This document shows positions 10,607 to 20,800 of a DNA stretch of 36,740 nt, piece after piece. The DNA lies in contig NW_005434554.1 in the NCBI RefSeq assembly GCF_000315625.1, positions 88,502-125,241 of the forward strand. The letters are read 5' to 3'. The notes beneath the pieces are model-generated. The model searched no databases. It worked only from the letters and a program-made list of their open reading frames with translations, and was not told the DNA's origin. A program made the translations under genes and the position numbers. Within the stretch, counting starts at the first letter, position 1; each line of letters begins with the position of its first letter. Source of the DNA: Guillardia theta CCMP2712 (lineage: Eukaryota; Cryptophyceae; Pyrenomonadales; Geminigeraceae).

Positions 10607-11195
10607 TCTGCTCCTCTTCCTCCTCCATCCTTCTGTCTCCCCGCTGCTTCCAGATCATCTCATGTCATTTCAGGTCATTTTGCTGGGTCCTCGCCTCGCA
10701 AGCATCTCTTCCCGTATCCTCAGCGTAAGAGATGCGGAGGAGGAGGGGAAGGGGTTGGAGGAAGAGGAGAGGGCGGAAGAGAGGGCAGAGGAGGAGGAGC
10801 AGGAGGAGGAGGAGGAGGGTAACGAGGCTGCAGGACGTCTCCGAGCGGGAGCAGGAGGTCTTGGAACGCACGGGGAAGGTTTGCACATCCGTGCTGCGGC
10901 AGAGGATAAAGATGAGTTGCCAGGGGCAGCGGGAGGAGGAGCGAGACGGTTGGGACGGCCTCGCATGCTCGTGCGTCTGTTGTGCTGGAGGAGGAAGAGG
11001 GGTGAACATGTCACAGGGCTAGCAAGCTGGGAGAGGACGGAGTCTTCCTTCGGGTCTCTTGCCGACCTCAGCTAGTTTCCCAGCTGACGGGCAGGCGGGC
11101 AGGTGGCAGGAAGAGGCTACATGGACGTCGAGGGGTTTCTCCGACACGAGGTGAGAACCTTGAAACCCTACAGCTGGACCCTGACGGGCTTGTAG
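9317..11195 (+). CDS. ureD: Urease accessory protein UreD (UreH)
   Basis: UreD is a chaperone that binds apo-urease and, with UreF and UreG, helps deliver Ni and CO2 to the active site. Ten exons: 9317-9625, 9782-9874, 9924-9994, 10190-10244, 10392-10441, 10490-10550, 10674-10724, 10834-10970, 11017-11053, 11103-11195; about 318 residues, all phases compatible. Family landmarks in order: RYPLKLMSVGS, LGHGGGIVSGD, IITTQASSKIF, GALLAIIVDPVVPYARSRY, SLLLIDWFTSGRHACGEVWE, VILLGPRLASI, GEDGVFLRVAGR, EGFLRHEVRTLKP. Introns run from 46 bp upward and several contain trinucleotide repeats. The alternative start at 9188 adds a Gly-rich extension. No other urease gene is in the window. The gene converges on the NSUN2-type gene, with stops 59 bp apart. 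Confidence 0.88.
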
Positions 11196-11254
11196 CTGGA
11201 CGGGCTGGTGGAGGAGTGCGGGGAGGAGCTCTGGAAGCGGAAGTATTCATACCA

Positions 11255-14200
11255 CTAGGAGGAGGAGGAAGAGGGGGAGGAGGAGTTGAGAAGCTGCTTC
11301 GTAAGCTCCTGCTCAATCATCAGTCTCGATTCCTCCATAAACACACCCAGCAGACCCTCAGCTCCCGGGACGCAAACATGTCGAGTACGCCCGCAGGGCT
11401 CAGCCTGCCTGCCTGTCAGCTGAAGGCAGAGGGTGTGGGGAAGAACGACCAGCAAGAGAAGGCCCGAGGGAACACGCTTTCCGACTCCACCAGCAAACCC
11501 CCAGCAGCGAGGAGACCAAGGGCCTCGAGCTGAGAAACTGTCAGAGGGTCGGGTGGCGGCGAAGCCAGCAAGCACCTGCTGGGGTTGCAAGGAGACTGTC
11601 TCTCCCGCCAGCAGCTGGTCCAGCTGCAGCCTATCCAGCTGGACCACTCGTTGACGGACGTGAGGAAGTATCTACTGTGCATCAGAATCGTCTTCCTCCT
11701 TCCCCTTCACTATCCAGCCCGCATCGCATCTTCATCCTCTGCTTGCCCTGCTCTCTCTCCCCCCCCCCCCCATGCCCCCACTTACTCTTGTCATCGACTC
11801 TTGTACGATCCGATCCACACATGCAGCTCCTGCTTCCCACTTGGTCCTCGAGTATCGCTCAAACGCACACGCCCCAGCCTGAGAGCAGCTGAGAAGGAGG
11901 GGGGAGGAAGAGGAGGCAGGACGCAGAGCAGGAGCAGGAGCAGGACCTGAATGACTCGCAGACCAGGAGAAGTTTCAAGAACCTGGGCGACTCTTGGAGA
12001 GACTAGGAAGATCCTTCGAGCATCTGTTGGGACCTCAGGAAATTCTGCTGCTCCCCCTTCCTCCCTCCTCCTCACCTTCTCGCTTGTTGGTCAACAGCTG
12101 ATCATTGAAGGACGTGAAATCGATCCCATAGAAGTCTGAGATCTGATCAATCGTCAGACACAGGGCGCATCCTCCCCCTCTTTTCCCTCCTGCCTCCTGC
12201 CTCCTGCCTCCTGCCTCCTGCCTCCTGCCTCCTGCCTCCTGCCTCCTGCCCAACAACAACCCTCCTGCTTCCACTTCCGTCCTCTCCTTCCACAACCTTG
12301 TTGACTCTTGCGCTGCTCTTGCTCAGCACAAAGGGACTGAAGTCCTCCTGCTCCTGGAAGAGCGTCTGGCGCTTCTCCCTCCTCATCAACACGGACGCTG
12401 CCGAAGGAGTTCTCTTCTAGTCCAGCAGTCACCGGCTGTTTCGAAGACAACCCCCCACCTTCTCTTCCTTGATGTCCTCCTCCTTCTTCAGGATCGCAAC
12501 GAAAAAGCCTCCTGTAGCCGCTGTGAGCACATCTTTTTTTGCCTCCTCCCTGTTTCTTCCTTTCCCTTCTCCTCCCCTTCCTCCTTCCTCCTCCTCCTCC
12601 TCCTCCTCCTCCTCCTCCTCCTCCTCCTCCTCCTCTTGTACCTGTGTCCTGAGCATGCGGAAGGATCCGTGCACAGCGATCAAGATGCATCCAGGCTGAC
12701 TCTCTGCAAGTAGACTTGGCGATAGTAGAGGAACAGCGAGGGTTCCTACTCTGAAGTGGGAGGTTGCAAGGAGGAGGTAGACGAGTGGTTTCCCAGCACG
12801 ACCCACGTCTGCAGCCCCTGCAGCAGCTTCACTTCCTTTCCCGACTCCTCCTTCCCAACCTTGCAGCACTTCAGACCCGCCAGCTGAGACCTCAGCTGGG
12901 AGTCCTCGGACCCGTCATGCACGTCCACCAGCGAGAGACTCCCGTTGCTCTCCCGCAGGAGGGCAGCGACTACCGCCTCATCCTGCAGCAGGAGGGAGGA
13001 CGGGCGTCAGCGAGCTCGAGGATGAGGAGAAGAAGCATCAACACCTCGAGGGGATTCATGGAGCAGGTGGAGTAAGATAGGAGCCCTCCGGGCTTGAGCA
13101 GCTGCGCGAGAGTCATCGGACGAGTCAACCGATCGCCTGCTTCACCTGCGACCCCCTCCTCGCGATCTGCAACTGCAGGCCGTGCATGGAGGCAGAGGTC
13201 CGCACACTCCAAGTTTGCCAGATCTTGGGAGCCTGAGAGAAGGGTAACAGGAGGGTAACAGGAGGGGGTGAGGATGGAGAGGAGGGGGNNNNNNNNNNNN
13301 NNNNNNNNNNNNNNNNNNNNNNNNNNNNNNNNNNNNNNNNNNNNNNNNNNNNNNNNNNNNNNNNNNNNNNNNNNNNNNNNNNNNNNNNGAGCAGGGGGAG
13401 GGGAGGGGGAGGGGAGGGTAAGAGCAGGGGGAGGGGAGGGTGAGAAGGGCATCAAGAAGTGTCCTTCCTCTCTTTCTGACCTTACGCATCGTCCCGTCTC
13501 CGGAGCAAGGGACGTCACAAAGGATCCGGTCGAACTTGAGCTGCCGCAGCGAACGGTTGCCTCCCTCCTCCCCTGCGATAAAGAGAGGAGGAAAACGTCG
13601 CGCGTCATGGTTGGTCACGATGCAGCTCCTCGCTCCGCAAGCTCGCAGCTGGTGGATCATGGTCGAGCATCGCTTTGCGTTCACGTCGTTGGCGACTACA
13701 ATCCCTTCTCCCTTCTCCCTCCCTCGTCAGCCTCCCTCACACCCACCAGCCTCCTCCACCTCTCCTATCGCATGTAGGATCTGTCGCGTCTTCGAGCCCG
13801 GCGACGCGCACAAGTCCAGCACCTGAGGGGCGAGTGAGGAGGAAGGTTGCGGCAAATTTGCTTGCATCATCGGCAGGTCTGATGGCCAGCAACGGTACGG
13901 GGATCATGCTGACGGCCTCCTGCCAGCGAGCTCATCAAAGGGAGTTTAACCTCCTCCTCCACCTGGTACTCTATCAACCCCAGCGAGGCCAACACGTCCA
14001 GCTGCAGCTTGAGCTTGGAGGCTTCGGAACTCTCCGACGACACCCGCACACTCGCGGGGAGCTGCCATGCACTTCCTCCTGGCCCCTGGTACCAGTCGAT
14101 AAAGCGTAGAGAGGGCACTTCCTCTCCTCCTCCCCCCTGCGAGCGATTGCTGCAGGAATGGTCGAGCTCCCTGGCAAGTTGCTCGATCTGCCGCTGCACG

Positions 14201-14508
14201 AAGGAATGGGAGGACGGCCGACTGGGAGGGGAGTCAGGGAGGACACTTGCAACTTGTCATCCCCACCTGATCCTGAAGGTAACAGGAAGAAGAGTCTTCA
14301 AGCATGCGATGAAGTCCTTGAACTCTCCCTCGGGCACTATTCCCTGCTTGTAGAAGCTCTCAAACTCGTGATTCTCCATTATCCTCCCCCTCCTGTCCTT
14401 GGCCTGACACCCCCTTGCTGTCATTGCCGGCTCAGGGCACGAGGCCTCCAGGCGGAACATCCCGAGGCTGAGGAGGAGGAGGAGGAGCGAGTTGAACCTC
14501 CACGCCAT
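11255..14508 (-). CDS. NSUN2: tRNA (cytosine-5) methyltransferase, NSUN2/TRM4 type, with signal-like N-terminus
   Basis: SAM-dependent RNA m5C methyltransferase. Seventeen minus-strand exons: 14508-14267, 14221-13963, 13919-13866, 13822-13760, 13711-13481, 13232-13146, 13101-13045, 12982-12803, 12750-12642, 12511-12459, 12416-12297, 12142-12076, 12023-11947, 11878-11786, 11671-11576, 11529-11476, 11419-11255; 668 residues, every phase consistent. Landmarks: GIVPEGEFKDFIACLK; EAVSMIP; SAM motif I LDLCASPGSKTRQ; VVANDVNAKRC; LCDVPCSGDGTMRK, with the Cys that releases product; YSTCSMNPLEDEAV, with the catalytic TC Cys; AWMHLDRCARILPHAQDTGG. The closest known proteins are eukaryotic NSUN2/TRM4, not bacterial RsmB. 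The start, MAWRFNSLLLLLLSLGMF, looks like a signal peptide, absent from ordinary NSUN2. Intron 3 is GC-AG. The intron between exons 5 and 6 contains the N gap, so coding sequence is unaffected. Confidence 0.9.
12186..12251 (+). repeat. CTCCTGC heptanucleotide minisatellite in an NSUN2 intron
   Basis: About nine near-perfect 7-bp units, in the intron between exons 12416-12297 and 12142-12076. Confidence 0.93.
12583..12634 (+). repeat. CTC trinucleotide run in an NSUN2 intron
   Basis: Pure CTC/TCC triplets, about 17 units. In the sense direction of the gene this intron is a GAG-type purine run. Confidence 0.93.
13289..13388. other. Assembly gap of 100 N
   Basis: Exactly 100 undetermined bases, which suggests an arbitrary gap size. 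The flanks are GGGAGGGG-type purine repeats, with GGGTAACAGGA repeats to the left. The gap falls inside an NSUN2 intron (13480 to 13233). Confidence 0.97.
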
Positions 14509-14762
14509 GGCTGAGCTGCGAGCGCAACAACTCTGAGTGCGACTAGCCCGCCTAGGGCATTGCGTCTATTCGACCACAAACAAGATGGAGGGGTGGGGGG
14601 TACTGAAGTACCTATCCTTTATATGTAAATCAGAGGGGTATCTTATAAATAAAAGGGTAAAGGGGGGGGTGGACGATCACATGCAGGGGAATGGAGGTCG
14701 GCACAAAGATGCATGCAGAGATGAGAAAGAAGAGGATAGAGACGGACAGGACAAGAGCGAAG
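14509..14762. promoter_or_regulatory. Shared divergent promoter of the NSUN2-type and pseudouridine synthase genes
   Basis: 254 bp lie between the two start codons. The centre (about 14580-14675) has G-rich blocks (GGGGTGGGGGGTA and AAAGGGGGGGGTGG) alternating with AT-rich TTATAAATAA and TTTATATGTAAAT. The latter could act as TATA-like elements. The same kind of G-rich block recurs in the intergenic regions near 27.5 kb and 30.9 kb. Confidence 0.4.
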
Positions 14763-15761
14763 ATGATGATGAAGACGATGATGATGATGGTTATGTTAGT
14801 GTCTGTGAAAGGATTCCATGTTTCCCCCTCCATCTCTTTGTTGCCGCAACGAAGCTACGCTACAAGTTTATGGAGGCCAGTTACTGTGCGACACCCCTTC
14901 CCCACACAGGAGGGCAGGAGCTCGTTGACTTGGTCCGTAACTCCAATGAAGAGCACAAGGCAGCGGTTCTCGGAGGAAGATGAAGAATCGTCAGACTCGT
15001 CTGAGGGGATCAGGATCAACAAATGCTTCAAAGAGTTCGCATCAAGGAGGGAGAGCGACAGGTTCGTCCAGGACGGGAGGGTGACAGTGGATGGGAGAAA
15101 GGCCTTTCCAGGAGAGCGAGTCTTCCCGGGGAACGTTGTGAGGCTGGATGGCAAGCTGGTGCAATGGGAAGGGTTATCCATCATCGACGAGACCGTCGCT
15201 CCTCAGGACCAGTTCGTGTACATCAAGTACTGGAAGCCACGAGGCGTTGTCTGCACTACAGACACGCGGGTGCGAGGAAACATCGTCGACGCTGTCGGAC
15301 ATCCGGAGAGGATCTTCATGGTCGGCCGACTCGACAAGGACTCGACTGGTCTCATCCTCCTGACCTCCGACGGGCGGGTACCCAACTTGGTGCTTCGAAG
15401 CGACCACAAGCATGACAAGAAGTACATGGTGAGGGCAGACAGAGCGATCAGAGAAGAGGACATCCACAAGCTTGCTGAAGGAGTCGTCATTACCACCACG
15501 GCTCAACGGGACAGGAAGAGCAAGATAATCACTGCCAGGACGCTGCCGTGCGAAATTACAAGGGTAAGTGACGACGAGATCTGCATCACCCTCCACGAGG
15601 GGCGGAACCGCCAGATCCGCAAGATGCTGGAGGTGCTGGGGTACGAAGTGCTGGAATTGCATCGAGTAGAGGTCATGGGGATCACGCTGTCGGGACTCAA
15701 GATCGGGGAGTGGAGGCCGCTGTCAGAGTCGGAGATGTCGTTTATCACTGAAAGGTTTTGA
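14763..15761 (+). CDS. rRNA pseudouridine synthase, RluF/RsuA type, with bipartite plastid presequence
   Basis: Single-exon gene of 332 residues from the ATG at 14763 (an in-frame ATG at 14691 would add 24 charged residues). It isomerises uridine to pseudouridine in rRNA. The N-terminus, MMMKTMMMMVMLVSVKG, is a short signal peptide, and the next residues, FHVSPSISLLPQRSYATSLW, look like a transit peptide with Phe at +1. This is the classic two-part signal for import into a complex plastid. Then follow an S4 RNA-binding domain (RINKCFKEFASRRESDRFV) and the catalytic domain: KPRGVVCTT; VGRLDKDSTGLILLTSDG with the catalytic Asp; LHEGRNRQIRKMLEVLGYEV. The likely target is plastid 23S or 16S rRNA; the exact paralogue (RluB, RluE, RluF or RsuA) cannot be fixed by eye. 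It is divergent from the NSUN2-type gene. Confidence 0.9.
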   Translation: MMMKTMMMMVMLVSVKGFHVSPSISLLPQRSYATSLWRPVTVRHPFPTQEGRSSLTWSVTPMKSTRQRFSEEDEESSDSSEGIRINKCFKEFASRRESDRFVQDGRVTVDGRKAFPGERVFPGNVVRLDGKLVQWEGLSIIDETVAPQDQFVYIKYWKPRGVVCTTDTRVRGNIVDAVGHPERIFMVGRLDKDSTGLILLTSDGRVPNLVLRSDHKHDKKYMVRADRAIREEDIHKLAEGVVITTTAQRDRKSKIITARTLPCEITRVSDDEICITLHEGRNRQIRKMLEVLGYEVLELHRVEVMGITLSGLKIGEWRPLSESEMSFITERF

Positions 15762-15782
15762 CCCACCCTTCCTCCTTTGCGC

Positions 15783-16269
15783 TCAGCGCGATATCCCTGT
15801 GTCCAGGCAGCAAGGGAGCTTGGGTCCCCATGCTCCCTTGCTGCTGTTAACTCTCTCCTCCGCAGCTCGTTGAGGTGAAGGCAACCGCGCATCGTCGTCG
15901 AAGTCACTCGTCCCCTCCCAGTTGGCTGGAGCCTTCGCTGCTCTCCCCTTCGTCCAAGTTGCGATGCAAACGTTTCTTGAGCTGATTGAAGCCAAGTCTA
16001 CCAAGATGAATCAATCCAAGTCTGGGCGGCGACGAAGGGGCGGTGGAGGGAGTTTTGAGCAAGAGAGAGGAGGAGGTGACTTGAAAGCAGAGCGAAAAGG
16101 AAAGGGAGATGGGGATAGGGGCAGGGATGGGCCAGGGAGTGAGTGAGAAAGGGCGAGAAAGCGGGGAGGACAGGAAAAAAGAGAGGAGGGGATTGAAGAG
16201 GGCCCACCTCAAGAGCATGTTGCGCAACGGCGCTGGCTCCTTCAAAGTATAATCAGAAGACTGAGCCAT
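15783..16269 (-). CDS. Small unrecognised protein, two exons
   Basis: Proposed exons on the minus strand: 16269-16208 and 15981-15783, giving about 86 residues. The first exon encodes MAQSSDYTLKEPAPLRNMLL with a clean AG|GTGGGC donor. The second begins after CTTCAATCAG and reads SRNVCIATWTKGRAAKAPAN, then a short acidic run WEGTSDFDDD and a basic, Ser-rich tail. The join keeps the frame. I do not recognise the family, and the second exon could use another frame. The intron is CT-rich in the sense direction, like other introns here. The start codon lies 5 bp from the start codon of the next, divergent gene. Confidence 0.4.
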
Positions 16270-16274
16270 TCAAC

Positions 16275-16756
16275 ATGACTTTGCCTCACCTCAAACCAGC
16301 TGCCTTGCACGACAGAAAGTCTCAGAAGGTGAACCGCATTCGAGGTCAAAATGCAGCTCCTTGCACGAAGCACTCGACGTCCCCGTCGAGCCATCTTTTC
16401 ACTGTGATCTGATTTGAGCAGCAGCTTCTAAGTGAACATCTTGCGCACCTTGAGTCGTTCAACCCGTCCAACAAAGAGCCAGCTCCTTCCATGCTCGAGG
16501 TCGATGACAGGGACTCACTCTCAGAGTACTCCTACCAAGAGTCATCAGTTGCTGTCATGCAGGTCCCGTGACGTCATCACATCCGCAGTCGACGAGCTCT
16601 CGTCGTCGTGATCCCCCCTCTCGATGTTGGAACGCGTTCGAGACGTTGCCAACGAGTCACTCCTGTATCCATGTTTCTGCTGGATTCTTTGCAGCTCAGT
16701 CTGTAGATATATGTCAGCTATTCCCTCCTCTGGATTCGAAGAAACTTCATGCCTGA
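16275..16756 (+). CDS. Small unrecognised protein, two or three exons
   Basis: Proposed exons: 16275-16328, 16419-16562 and 16700-16756, about 84 residues. Exon 1 reads MTLPHLKPAALHDRKSQK. Exon 2 is Glu/Ser-rich: LLSEHLAHLESFNPSNKEPA and later DDRDSLSEYSYQESS. The last exon reads SVDICQLFPPLDSKKLHA. All joins are phase 0, with GT donors and AG acceptors. If the last intron is not removed, the protein ends two residues after exon 2 at 16571. No family is recognised; composition suggests a soluble, partly disordered protein. The 3' end overlaps the stop of the convergent coiled-coil gene by 10 bp. Confidence 0.42.
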
Positions 16757-17329
16757 CTGGCTACGATCTCGTCAGCCATCCGCGCGAGAATTTCGTCGTA
16801 TCTGAGCTGCATCTCGGTGATACCTTTGTCAACCACACTGGCCGCAGATCTCATCCTCGCAATGATCTTGTCACGTTCCAATATTGCCGCATCAGCCTGA
16901 GACAATCGAGTTCGCAAGGACTCAGCTTCGTTCACTCTCTGCTCGTTCTCTGACAGCCTTGACTCCAGCTGCCTGATGACCTGCTGCTGCTCCTGCATCT
17001 TACGATTGCTCTCTTCCACTTCCTCCTCCAGCAGCTGTGAGTACTCGTGGAGGTCTTGGCACTCCTTGTCGAGATGCTTATACCTGAAGGAGCAGCGTCA
17101 CCAAATGAGGACGCTGCAAGGCTCTTGCCTGGCGATATCTTTTTCAAGATTGCTGCAATAAGCGCGCAAAGACACGATCTGCATATTGAAGCATGAGAAA
17201 GTCAGGTCTCTTCCCAAGAATGTCACCTCGTCCTGGGTATTGACACTCCGCTGCTGCTTCAACATGGTAGAGGGGCCCGAAGAGTGTGGGAGTGTCAGAA
17301 TAGTCCACAAGCAAAGTCCAAGTCGTCAT
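16747..17329 (-). CDS. Coiled-coil protein, 5' end uncertain
   Basis: Well-supported minus-strand exons: 17178-17102 and 17083-16747, with a probable exon ending at 17227 (start 17257 or 17254). The terminal exon is an almost uninterrupted heptad-rich coiled coil, for example ESNRKMQEQQQVIRQLESRL and later RLSQADAAILERDKIIARMR, ending EIVASQA and a TGA at 16747. The upstream exon contains IVSLRAYCSNLEKDI. A 21-bp first exon starting at the ATG at 17329 (MTTWTLL) is phase-compatible and would complete the gene, but it is weak and a true 5' exon may lie further right. The family is not identified; a cytoskeletal, centrosomal or scaffold role is only a guess from structure. Confidence 0.6.
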
Positions 17330-17827
17330 CCACGTCCTGCCATCCGAGAGCAGGAAGAAGTGATCGAACAGATGAAACCACAGGCAGGCAGGGAGGGCAG
17401 GGTAGCAAGAGAGTGCGGGGAGTCGAAGGAGGTAGAGCAAGGGAGAGTAGGAAGGTGCTCAGGTAGGAAAGGGACTCATGGAGGGAAGGGAGGAAGGCAG
17501 GGAGAGAAGCTGTAGGCAAGATCGACTCTGAAAGGAGCGGGGGCAGGGGGAAGATGTTGTAGCGTAGTAGAGGAGAGCGGTCCAGTAGTGGCGTTGACTG
17601 GGTCAAACACCTTCCGATTTTTCTTGCCCGAAAATTTAAAAATATAACAGTAAGATTTCAATTTACCTCAAGGTTACGAAAGCAAGTCAGGGTTCGCTCG
17701 GAGGAGACTGAAACCTCAGAGGCGTCGGGCCTGATAAAGCCCTCATCCCCACTACTGTCCCATCAAATTTGATGTGTTTCTATTTGCGGAATACACTAGT
17801 GGAACATTTATGTCCTGACGGAGCGCA
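17330..17827. other. Intergenic region upstream of the giant surface-protein gene
   Basis: The left half (about 17380-17530) is GA-rich on the plus strand. The right half contains an AT-rich block near 17625-17670 (AAAATTTAAAAATATAAC), a plausible core promoter for the gene starting at 17828. No protein-like exon was found that chains with either neighbour. Confidence 0.4.
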
Positions 17828-20800
17828 ATGGAGGAATACGTGGAGCTGGAGGAGCATGGCGTTCCCCCAGATGCCTCCACCTCCTCCCACACCTTCCACC
17901 TATCTTCTCTCACCTCTCGCGTATGGTCCTGGCGTGTTCTAGGGGTGGCATCTGTATGTGCCTTGCTCCTGGTTGGTGTCATAGTGCGTTCAGACCCGTA
18001 CACGAGCACTAGTGCGAGTAAGATCGATGCTCAGGCGTCAAAGTTGGCAATGGGCATTGGGCAACAGTATGCTGGTGTACCTCTGCTGCACTGCCATGAC
18101 TCAGTTGCCTGGGGAAGGTACGCATTCTCATGTTTGTTTCGCTGGCTCTAACCGATCTGTTCAGTTTCTACGCATCAACACAGGCAGACGCTGACAGGTT
18201 TCATGGGAACGTCGGTCAGACATATACTGTGGCTTGCCCGAGACACTGCAGCCTTACAGACGGGCATATCTACGGTTGTGGAAAAGGACCCTATTTGGAC
18301 GAGTCCAGCATTTGTATGTCAGCTTTGGGCGCGGGACTAGCAGGAAATGAAGAGATTTCAATCGTGACGTTTGTGCTAGTTGAGCCCGTAGAAAAATATT
18401 CTGACTGCACTATGAGAGGATACGATTATGTTGGAGCCACTAAGCCCGCCTTCAACATCATCTCGATGCCCTGGACTTGGCAAGAGTGGAAAAGGGCCAC
18501 CAAGTCACCGTACGTTGGTCGATTTTGCGGTGACAGCTGGGCTGCTCAGAACCCGAATCAAGCGTGTCAGGCGAGTATCAAGAAGTACAGGATGAACTGT
18601 GAGATCACCAGCGGGTTGGAGCACTGCTACGGCGCAAGAGCGTTCCAGTTTCTCAAGGGGACAGATCCCCCTAACATGGTTCCAGAAGCTGGTCAATACG
18701 TGCAGTCAGTGCAAGTCAATGCAACTGCTCCTAGCAGCAACTCAGATGCTCATGTCGCCTGCTCCATCGATGGCTCTCCACCACATTCCTTCTTGAATGA
18801 ACAGGGCAAGCCTCAATCGAAAGTTTCAATCACTTTGGGGCCTGGAAATTGGAATGTTATCTGCCAGTCAGACTCAACTGTGGATGGTCCAGGAAAGCCA
18901 ATCACAAGACATTTTGTTGTGCTTGCACGAACTGAAACCCCCATGATCCTTCCAGCGTCAAGCGGACCATACATCGGTAGCGTGGAAGTCACCATGAGAT
19001 TGTCGAGCCCTGCCGGAACCATCTATTACACTACCGACGGATCAGACCCAACACGAGCTGCTCTGCAATACAACGGACCAATAACAATCTCTGATGCAGG
19101 CCAAGCCACGGTGCGGGCCATCGCGAGCAAGGACGGCATGGCAGACTCCATGGTCGCAGAGGCGGAGTACGTGGTGCTGGAGCGGGTGGATGAGCCGACG
19201 ATCTCGCCGTCAGCGGGCGTGTTCACGGACTCGGTGGTGGTAGAGCTCGAGACGAGCACGGCGGGGGCAGAGATCAGGTACACGCTAGACGGGACGGCGC
19301 CGAACGCGGCCTCGCCCGAGTACAAGCAGGGGATCGAGCTGGGGCTTGGGCCGGACGGGAAGGAGGCGCACTACGTGGTGAGGGCGATAGCGATCAAGTC
19401 CCCGGACATGGGAGACAGCTTCGAGGTCAAGTCGGGAGACATCGTCGTACAGCCGCAAGTCGAGGAGCCGGTGATCAGCCCGGACAATGCTGGGCCGTAC
19501 ACGGACAAGGTGCTGGTAACAATCACGTGCGGGTCAGAGGGGTCGACGATCTACTACACGACGGACGGGTCAGATCCCAGCACGAGCTCGCTGGTCTACG
19601 CGGGGGAAGGGATCATGGTGCGAGCGACGGGGACGGTGGTGAAGGCCATAGCCACAGCGCCGCACATGGCAAAGAGCAAGGTCAGCACGTCAAGCGCTTT
19701 CAGCTTGGAGGCGTCGGAGCCGACGGTGAAGCCCGACGGAGGAGTGTTCGTCGGGTCGACGAGCGTAGCGCTTGCGTGCTCCACGGCAGGGTCAACCATC
19801 CACTACACATTGGACGGGACGGAGCCCTCTAGCGCCTCGCCGACCTACCAGGGGCCCATCAACATCGGCACGACGGGCCTTGTCATACGCGCGGTCGCGC
19901 TGCATCCGAGCCTCGAGCCCAGTCCTGTGATGTCAAGCGAGGGGTACACGATCAAGGCTGCTCCCCCGACCATGTCTCCCGACGGCGGCACCTTCACGGG
20001 GATGGCGCTTGTGCGGCTCAGCTCGTCTACAGTAGGGGCGACGTACCGTTGCACGACGGATGGGAGCGACCCGAAGGAGGATGACCCGGTGTGCGTGCTC
20101 CCGATACAGGTGGAGGCGACCGGGACGACTATCAAGGCGATCGCGGTCAAGGAAGGCTTGAGCGCGAGCGACGTGGTGACGTCGCACTCGGCGCTGGTGA
20201 TCAAGTCGTCGCCGCCAAGCTTCGCGCCGGACGGGGGGCAGTTCACCAACGAGGTGAAGGTGCTGATGGACTCGACGACGGTGGGATCGAAGATCTACTA
20301 CACGCTTGACGGGAGCTCCCCGACGGAGGCCTCGGCTCTCTACACCGGAGCGATCACGGTCAGCACGACGGGAGTACAGGTACGGGCGATCGCGATGGCG
20401 GCAGACAAGGCGCCGAGCGACGTGGCGACGAGCGGGAGCTTTCAGATAGACGCAGCAAAGCCGACCTTCGCTGCCAACGGCACTCGCTGGGCGGGGGCGC
20501 CGGAGTCAGCGGACGACTTCGTGGAGATGGCAGAGATCCACATCGCTTGCGACACGCCTGGGGCGGACATTCACTACACGCTGGACGGGTCGAGCCCGAC
20601 GACGTCGTCGCTGCTGTACGAGGGTCCGTTCCTTGTCAAGAAGTACGGCGACACAACTATCCGGGCAGTGTCTGTAGCTCCGGACATGTCGACGAGCCCC
20701 ATGGCGATGTCGTCAACCTACGACATCATCCGCCAGGTAGCGGCACCCCAGATCGACCCTGCAGCGACAGAGCCCTTCGTCACGTCAGTCACCGTGTCCA

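Noticed and set aside
10173-10658. 161-residue minus-strand ORF across ureD
   Set aside because: Antisense of ureD exons and GCT/CTCCTG intron repeats; the ureD exons on the plus strand are supported by family motifs and phase.
19845-20249. Recurrent antisense ORFs (134, 100, 84, 67 residues) in the giant gene
   Set aside because: They recur exactly with the 1,806-bp unit and have no splice or family signals; they are shadows of strong third-position GC.
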